Of a stretch of DNA of 32,626 nt, positions 27,117 through 32,626 are shown one piece after another. Every line of letters starts with the position of its first letter. Within the stretch, counting starts at the first letter, position 1. Made by a program: the position numbers and the translations under genes. The stretch is from positions 1 to 32,626 of the forward strand of contig JBNGIQ010007409.1 in the NCBI GenBank assembly GCA_049999765.1, in the 5' to 3' direction. Source of the DNA: Phaeoceros laevis. Taxonomy: Eukaryota > Anthocerotophyta > Anthocerotopsida > Notothyladales. The notes below the pieces were generated by a model. It was given only the letters and a program-made list of their open reading frames with translations, was not told the DNA's origin and ran no database searches.

Positions 27117-27736
27117 AAATCAAAAAGTACATGGAGGCTATCGAGAGTACACAAAATGACATCAATTCACCCTGGTTCAGGGAATTCTGCACTGAGTGCA
27201 AACTGTTTGCAACAAATAGCACTTATGTACTAAATTTTTAGGCATTCATGTCATTTTGGAAAGCATCTCCCTTTACTGACCCTGGTATGTACCTGGATTC
27301 ACTACGCAACGAGAATCAAGAGGTTGCTGCAGCATCTGATCAACTCTTAAGAAACCTGGCTGAAGAATTCAACTAGGCTGGAGGTGTTCGAGCCCAAACA
27401 CCTAGACAAGAAAGAACAAACTCTTTTGATTCTCCTTCCAACTCTGGAAGCGAGCAAGGCAGCACAAACAATCCGCCGGGCAGGAGGCAACCAGACACAC
27501 CTGGTAGATCTGATCTTTCATCTCCAAGCTCAACAAGGAGCTTTAACTAGCAACCAGACATGGCACAACACTCAAACCCCTCTGGCGGAGATTTCAAAGA
27601 GAAAGATAGGTTCAATGGCTCAGATTTCGATATCTGGACCATAATAAAGAAGGGGGCCTTACGTGACAAGAACTTGTGGCCGGTTGTGAGTGGCAGGTTT
27701 GCAAAACCTACAGCAAACACATCAGAATTTGAGTTG
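27117..27736 (+). pseudogene. gag: Ty1/copia gag N-terminus (decayed, interrupted by a LINE)
   Basis: A single frame runs about 200 codons with three TAG stops (27239, 27374, 27548). The last part is clearly copia Gag: from ATG 27560, FKEKDRFNGSDFDIWTIIKK and LWPVVSGRF. The region before it (MEAIESTQNDINSPWFREFC, then a Ser/Pro/Gln-rich stretch) stays open apart from the TAGs, so it is probably an N-terminal extension or an upstream domain of the same element. The frame breaks at the microsatellite tail of the minus-strand non-LTR element. This gag differs from the one at 4471-5058. Confidence 0.72.
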
Positions 27737-29229
27737 TAGTAGTAGTAGTAGGAGTAGTAGGGGGTTGGACGCGCCGTGACGACTCCTTGAGGGAATCGGG
27801 CGCGTTGCCACTTGATGTGGACTAGTGAGGTGCAGTCCGTGGGCTGCGGACTCATTTGCTGGCAGATGAGTGCTGAAAGGGAGGGTGAAGAGATTTGGAG
27901 AAGGATAGTCTCTTGGAAAATAGTCATTCCGAAAAAGAATTGTTATTCGCTTACGCTTAAGGAAACTGTATAATACGTTTATTGGTGAAAAACAGGGGAG
28001 GACATGTCTTTTCGCGGTGGTTTCATTACTCTCGGGCTGCAAAAACTTATCTACACCATTTGCTCGTTACTCCCGCTCCTGCTGTTCCTGGATCTCATGA
28101 AGTCTGTCCGCCAAATGGGAAACGAAATTGCCTAGCGCAATTTGGTCTTCACTAATCCATGAGCTGTTGCAAGGTCTGTGCCCGCCCGACGACTCCCACA
28201 TGCTGCTGCCGCACATCTGTCAGTGCTACACAGTGGAAAAGAAAATGACTCTCATCATCAACTTCCTGGCATCTGGTGCAAATTCTATCTTCTCGCTGCA
28301 GGGTGCTCTGTCCGTGACGATTCTCAGGTTATGTGATCTCAATCGAAGTCTTGCCAAGTGGATGAGACTCCTTCTAGGAAAGACTCCTGTGAGGTACTTC
28401 ATTCTGCCGTACCGTGGCCCCGATCTCATGGTTTCTCTGTAAAACTGCATGTATGAGGTCATCTCCCTCTCATTCCACGTGACAACAAGGTAGGCTCTCT
28501 GCATGGCATCGTCTCCTAGTGCTTCCTTCCCCTAGCTGTTAATTTGGTCGCCTGTAATTCCCCACTTGAGCATCCATTTTTCAACATCTTGAATCCATCC
28601 TTTGCTTTTCTCCCTCTGTGTCTCGCATGCGAGCACAGCTGCCTGTCGTGGTAGCCTGTGTGGTTTCATGTGCAGGATCCTGATAAGGTATCTGGCTGTT
28701 CTCCTCAAGGCCTCAATTTCTATTGTGAACTCTCCGAACTCAGCCAACACATTTTCCCTACAGGTTTGCTCCCTGATTCCGAGATGGTGCCTGAAAAACA
28801 ACATTGCAACTTGTTTAACTGTTCCCAATTGCTTGTTTTGCAGCTGGGTCCCCATACTTCCACTCCATACAGCAACTTCGTTACCACACATGCCTTCCAG
28901 ACCCTCATCACTGCTGAGGTGTTGGAGATGTATCGATCGACCAACAGTCCTTGCATGGCCCACATCATGGCTGTTGCTTTTTTGAGTTTGTCTTTCCTCG
29001 CATCCTTGAATGGCTGATTGGTGTAAAAGTCTACACCTAGGTACCTGTAATGATCTGTGGCCACAATGGGGATGTCTCCAAATCTGAATGGTATCCAGTT
29101 TTTCCTCGTGGCACCTCTGCAAGAGAAAGACATCGATTGTGTCTTTTGTATGCTAACAGTTAGGTACTTCTCCTTGCAGAACTCGTGCAAAGATATCCAA
29201 CTGTCTTTGCATCCTGACTTTTCTAGTGG
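27736..29229 (-). mobile_element. 5'-truncated non-LTR retrotransposon (LINE) 3' half
   Basis: The minus strand carries the C-terminal part of a LINE reverse transcriptase: LHEFCKEKYLTVSIQKTQSM, then YRYLGVDFY (the thumb-side GxxLG-type block), then VVTKLLYGVEVWGPSC. After a frameshift near 28790 comes REQTCRENVLAEFGEF ... AVLACETQREK. A TAG lies at 28532, and a second frameshift precedes the terminal zinc motif CTRCQEVDDESHFLFHC (CX2CX7HX4C, near 28229-28285). The catalytic RT palm is missing because coding ends at 29229, where a CACTA-like end starts. The 3' untranslated part (27762 to about 28190) ends in a short CTA repeat (27736-27761), which abuts the copia gag it inserted into. Confidence 0.82.
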
Positions 29230-29700
29230 CACTAGTAGAAAGGGGGGGTTTACCCACATAGTTTGCCATATAAAACGAAAGAAAGTGTGAAATAACGTTA
29301 GCCACACCAAACATGGTTATTTTTGTATGGCTGGTTGTGGCAAAGGAAGGGGTTATAGGTCGGATCATGGGGGTTAAAAATTAACAAATCGTAGTTACCT
29401 ACCCAGTTAACTGAGGTCAACCCTAATGGCTGTATGTGGCTACGAATACGGCAACACCGTGCGGCACTTTGTGGCAAATCATGGAGAAGTGTGAAATGCT
29501 CATAGATCATAGGGGTTTTTGTGTGAGCACATTATGGCATTGAATATGGAAAGATGTAGCAAAGCGCAGAATAGGGTACGGCAAGACATGGCGGAGCCTC
29601 AAGCTAGCTACAAGGCAACTTCTAGCAAATCATGGCAAAGGTTTTGTTTAGCCTACCCTATCTACACAACAACTTGTGGCAAATCATGTGTTTCTATCAC
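29230..29700 (+). mobile_element. Second CACTA-like terminus with subterminal motifs
   Basis: CACTAGTAGAAAGG at 29230 resembles the start of CACTA transposons and cuts off the LINE reading frame exactly. Over the next 450 bases a motif like ttgtggcaaatcatgg recurs (near 29336, 29469, 29625 and 29675, with weaker forms near 29577), as expected for subterminal repeats. No opposite end is visible before the window ends. Confidence 0.45.
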
Positions 29701-30371
29701 TCTAGGTGGGGATGCTTGCACAGAGCTATATGTGTGTGTGTTCAAAACATACAGCCACAATGCCATCGAAAAAGACATTGCCCTGTGTATTACCTCTGAA
29801 GAGGACCTGGCAGCATGCAATGTTTCTGGCTTGGGCAGGAACGTTAAGACCACGAGGTATCGAGAGGACATTTTGCATCGTTTGCAAAATGAAGTCAAAA
29901 CGACAGTTTGCCAGGAATGTCACTCAATCAAGACATTTGCTTCTGCTAGTAGTGCATGTCACAATACTGTCAAGCCAGCACTAATGGACTGCTACCATTC
30001 TGGCATGTTGCAGGGATCTAGTAGATGTCCATCATGTCAGGCTCAGGTGGTGGGCAACGATGGCGCATCTTGCATTCACCCGGCGCTATGTAGACCATAT
30101 GTCTAGCGGGCAGGATGCCGCAAGAGCGGTTTGTGCAGAATCGCCACCATCCGTTTGCACTGGGCAGGTCTGCTGTGAGACAGCTCATCCAGGAGATATT
30201 AGCGAGCTTGTGGGCACAGCTGTGCCTACAGATGTGCGAGAAAGAAAGAAAGGATGTTGGATAGAGAAGAAACAATATGCATTTCAAAAAGACTTCGTAC
30301 TGCCTCACTCACCAAATACAGCAGGTAAAGAGGACTTCAATCTGAATTGGCTATTTGCTAAAGCTATTTGA
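29519..30371 (+). pseudogene. Cys-rich frames of unknown function
   Basis: One frame runs from 29519 to 30106 and a second, overlapping, from 30060 to 30371. The part from about 29690 on looks protein-like (YSHNAIEKDIALCITSEEDL, then TTRYREDILHRLQNEV) and has paired cysteines (CQEC, RCPSC) that could bind zinc. The first 50 residues overlap the presumed CACTA subterminal repeats and are probably not coding. A possible splice acceptor (ttgcag) lies near 30008-30013. I recognise no family; a transposase fragment of the CACTA-like element or a captured host gene are both possible. Confidence 0.3.
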
Positions 30372-30880
30372 CCATCTAAAACGTTAGTGTTGCAGCAGGG
30401 TCTTGGTGAGCAGCAAACCAAGCTGTACCAGGAGCCTTTTCACAGCCATGAAGAAGCATGGAGGTTACCCATGCCTCAATCTCTCCTTCATCAGTGCCAA
30501 GAGATGTCCTTGCTAGGTTTCTGGAGGGCCCATGGCAGACCCAGTCCATTCATGGCGTGTGCAACGGTTGTTAGTACCTAAAACAAAGCATCCGTTCAAC
30601 TTTTTCAAGCTCAATTCATGTATCTAGCTATCACAAAGGTAGAAAATCTGTTCCGCCATCGAGTGGTAGCTGTCTCCTCCTTGTGTGTCCCTCCCACCAA
30701 GCTTTTTCTACAGCCTAGGACTCTTTTTTCACAAAGTGTCTGACCAAGGTGTTTTTGTGCAGGCAAGCAATCAGGTCAGGTGGTATAATGGCAGGGCTGT
30801 GGTGATTAGGTAACAAGTAACTGAGCAGAAAAAACCTTTGCTTGGTCACAGTTTACTAGGACAGAACCGAACTGGGTGAA
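30372..30880. other. No gene recognised
   Basis: A 64-codon frame at 30387-30581 (rich in Gln, Glu and His) could continue the Cys-rich frames but has no recognisable motif. Nothing else was seen. Confidence 0.35.
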
Positions 30881-31460
30881 GACTGACTCAATGCTGGTTT
30901 TTGCAGAGTGAGAGTGTATGTTGACAATTTTTTGGTTTCAAGGATGAACTGGAAATTGAGGGTAAAGGCTGGAAATGGCGTTTAAGGATAGAAGCTAGAA
31001 TCTAAAGGATATGGCCCAGGAGTTTGATGGAGCAGGAATAGAGCCAGGCCAGAAGCCAGTGAGAAACAAGGGGGAACAAAATGAGTGAACTGGGGAGGTG
31101 AGTAAATAGAAATGTGTGTGTGTAAGACTTGGGTAGGACATAGGGGAATGTGAGTGAAGGGACTTTAGCTAATGTGACTGTGGGTAAAGCAAGGTGATGA
31201 GTGATAAAATAGAATAGAAGGTCTGAAAACAGGGATGTAGGCCAGACAGGGAAATGTGTGCAAGAACAGGGTGAGTAGAAGGCTGGAAAATGAGGAAGTG
31301 GACCGGAACAGAATGTTGAAGATAGTAGCAGGGGCAGAGTATTGAAGGCACGAGCAAGGGCTGAGCTCTAAAGGCAAGAACAGGGCAGGGCGCTGAGTGC
31401 AAAAGGAGCAAAAAACAATGAAGAGGTGGCTGCAAACAGGAGTCTTATATAGCATAGATG
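30880..31460. other. Purine-rich (A/G) stretch on the plus strand
   Basis: The plus strand is dominated by A and G for over 500 bases, with loosely repeated words such as ggctggaaa, aggaat and gggcag. The minus-strand open frames here, rich in Ser, Leu and Pro, are a by-product of this composition. No gene is supported. Confidence 0.5.
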
Positions 31461-32262
31461 AGGGAGGGTAGGAATTAGGATGAGAGATAGGCGGGAATCT
31501 ATCAATAGATTAATGATTGACTGTTTGTGGCGGAGGGCTGTTTAGCAAGGCCGAGAAATATCATACACAATGGTGTCAGCTCCTTGGCTGTGTAGCTTCA
31601 AGTCCTGTCCATCTGTCCATCGTGTCATCTGTAGGACGGAGTTAGGAACCTGCTCTCTGTACCTGACCCCACATTTTTAGCCATCACCGTACTCATAGCA
31701 TATAATGCCGAGTCTATTATTGTGTAGGCTTGGCTGGGTATGACTTTTTTAAGCCAGCCTCCACGAAGAAGGCAATCAGCTATGTTGTCAGTACAAAAAT
31801 TGACAAGTATTGCAAGCACAGCCACCAAGTTAGTACTTACTCTGCTGGCGGTCCCTTTAGTCACAGAATTCGTGTACTTCAAGGCTAGTAGGCAAAGTTG
31901 TAGAAGGCTCGTGCACTTTAGCCTTCATTCGTATGATACAAGTGTTTTCTCCACTGTTCAGAGTTCGCAAATTATTTTGCGCTCCTTGTAACAATTAGGT
32001 TATTCGGAACCCGCTTGTTACGGACATGTGTCGGTGAGGCAGTGCAGCCTATCCAACTTGCCTGCAGCGAGCGAAAGCATAAGCTAAAAAATAGCCTCAC
32101 ATCTTGTATTGGCTTTTATGTGTAAAAGAACAACTAGACTACTAGGGGTATTGTGGCAAGGCTAACTGTACCAGGAAAAGGCTAGCTAGCATAAAAAATC
32201 TGTATGCATAAGAAATCCAAGACACACATCCAGAAACTAGATAGACACACCGCACACTGTAA
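31461..32262. other. No gene recognised
   Basis: Short frames exist on both strands (31740-31991 plus; 31625-31882 minus) without convincing protein features. No repeats or RNA genes were recognised. Confidence 0.35.
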
Positions 32263-32282
32263 GTGTGTGTGTGTGTGTGTGT
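32263..32282. repeat. (GT)10 microsatellite
   Basis: Ten uninterrupted GT units. Confidence 0.95.
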
Positions 32283-32626
32283 TTGAGGAGGTTAACGGTC
32301 CCATGCAGGATCCCCCCCTTGCCCTTGTTGGGGCACTCGCATGTGGGCGGGTACAGGAGTTTTTAGTTTCTTCGGAATTTTGCCGCCGGTCAACCCACCT
32401 TGCACGGTTCCCAGGGTGAACTAGGGAGACCACTTTTACACCATTAGGTAGGTGCAAAAGCTGCTGTGGTCGGCTTGCAAAAATTCAGGAAGAAGCTAAA
32501 AACTATCCACGAAAGAGGAAAATGGGTTAGAAAAGTAGAAATATAATAATGGGTTTATCGATTGATATTTTCAGATATTTGGTTGTGATTGAAAGTTTAC
32601 ATGGCGGGTTTTGTCCACTTGAAGAC
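32283..32626. other. No gene recognised to the window end
   Basis: Mixed sequence; the short phrase gtcggcttgcaaaaa near 32470 faintly recalls the core of the tandem repeats at 2521-3058 but is too short to call. Confidence 0.3.

Noticed and set aside
27117-27121. A five-base target-site duplication (agaaa) flanking element B
   Set aside because: The bases before 18098 and around 27115-27119 agree, but part of the match is shared with block D itself, and the 3' LTR end is unclear. It could be chance.
3453-28534. Reassignment of TAG/TAA to glutamine, as in some ulvophyte algae
   Set aside because: TAG/TAA replace Gln only a few times in thousands of codons, while CAA and CAG are common. TGA also appears at conserved Arg sites, and frameshifts accompany the stops. 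Decay explains all of this; a changed code would not.
31165-31455. Minus-strand Ser/Leu/Pro-rich frames
   Set aside because: They mirror the purine-rich composition of the plus strand and have no domain features.
31625-31882. Minus-strand frame with a DNIADCLLRGGW stretch, faintly like an RNase H end
   Set aside because: The similarity is a few residues, and no neighbouring retroelement domain supports it.

Overview
This window is a nest of transposable elements from a large, repeat-rich eukaryotic genome, most likely of the green plant lineage. The reasons are plant-type Ty1/copia elements, a 13-base primer-binding site that matches the 3' end of plant initiator-methionine tRNA (3419-3431), and CACTA-type transposon ends. 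Ty3/gypsy elements that carry a cytosine methyltransferase have, as I recall, been reported from charophyte algae, so a streptophyte alga with a bulky genome is my best guess. That placement is inference. No intact host gene is visible; the best host candidate is one exon-like segment at 130-298.

Layout. 1-3058: a candidate voltage-sensor exon, a CACTA-like end (532), a hairpin next to a 100-N assembly gap (1247-1346), and two arrays of a ~121-bp tandem repeat with a palindromic GC core (1484-1850 and 2521-3058). 3059-6158: a copia LTR and PBS, a long decayed frame of unknown function, then a copia gag gene broken in two, with its first half inverted relative to its second half plus protease. 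6180-6824: a TATA-type promoter-like leader and an unrecognised open frame. 6969-7264 and 16663-18097 (minus): two halves of one copia reverse transcriptase/RNase H region, split by element A.

Element A (about 7490-16660, minus strand) is a Ty3/gypsy element with the order gag (two zinc knuckles), two tandem retropepsin-like domains, a DNA (cytosine-5) methyltransferase domain, reverse transcriptase, RNase H and integrase. Its 3' end is cut off inside integrase. Element B (18098 to about 27116, plus strand) is a diverged relative with the same order. It keeps its integrase C-terminus, which ends in a complete PHD zinc finger, but it has lost the protease active site. The last part, 27117-32626, holds a decayed copia gag, a 5'-truncated non-LTR retrotransposon on the minus strand (27736-29229), a second CACTA-like end (29230), Cys-rich frames of unknown origin, and sequence with little recognisable content.

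The system of interest is the A/B family: a retrotransposon whose polyprotein joins a DNMT3/DRM-like methyltransferase to replication enzymes, with a chromatin-reading finger on its integrase. In both copies the methyltransferase domain is free of stop codons, although each copy is broken elsewhere. The nonsense codons of elements in this window are mostly TAG and lie where relatives have Gln or Arg. That is the trace expected from C-to-T deamination of methylated cytosine.
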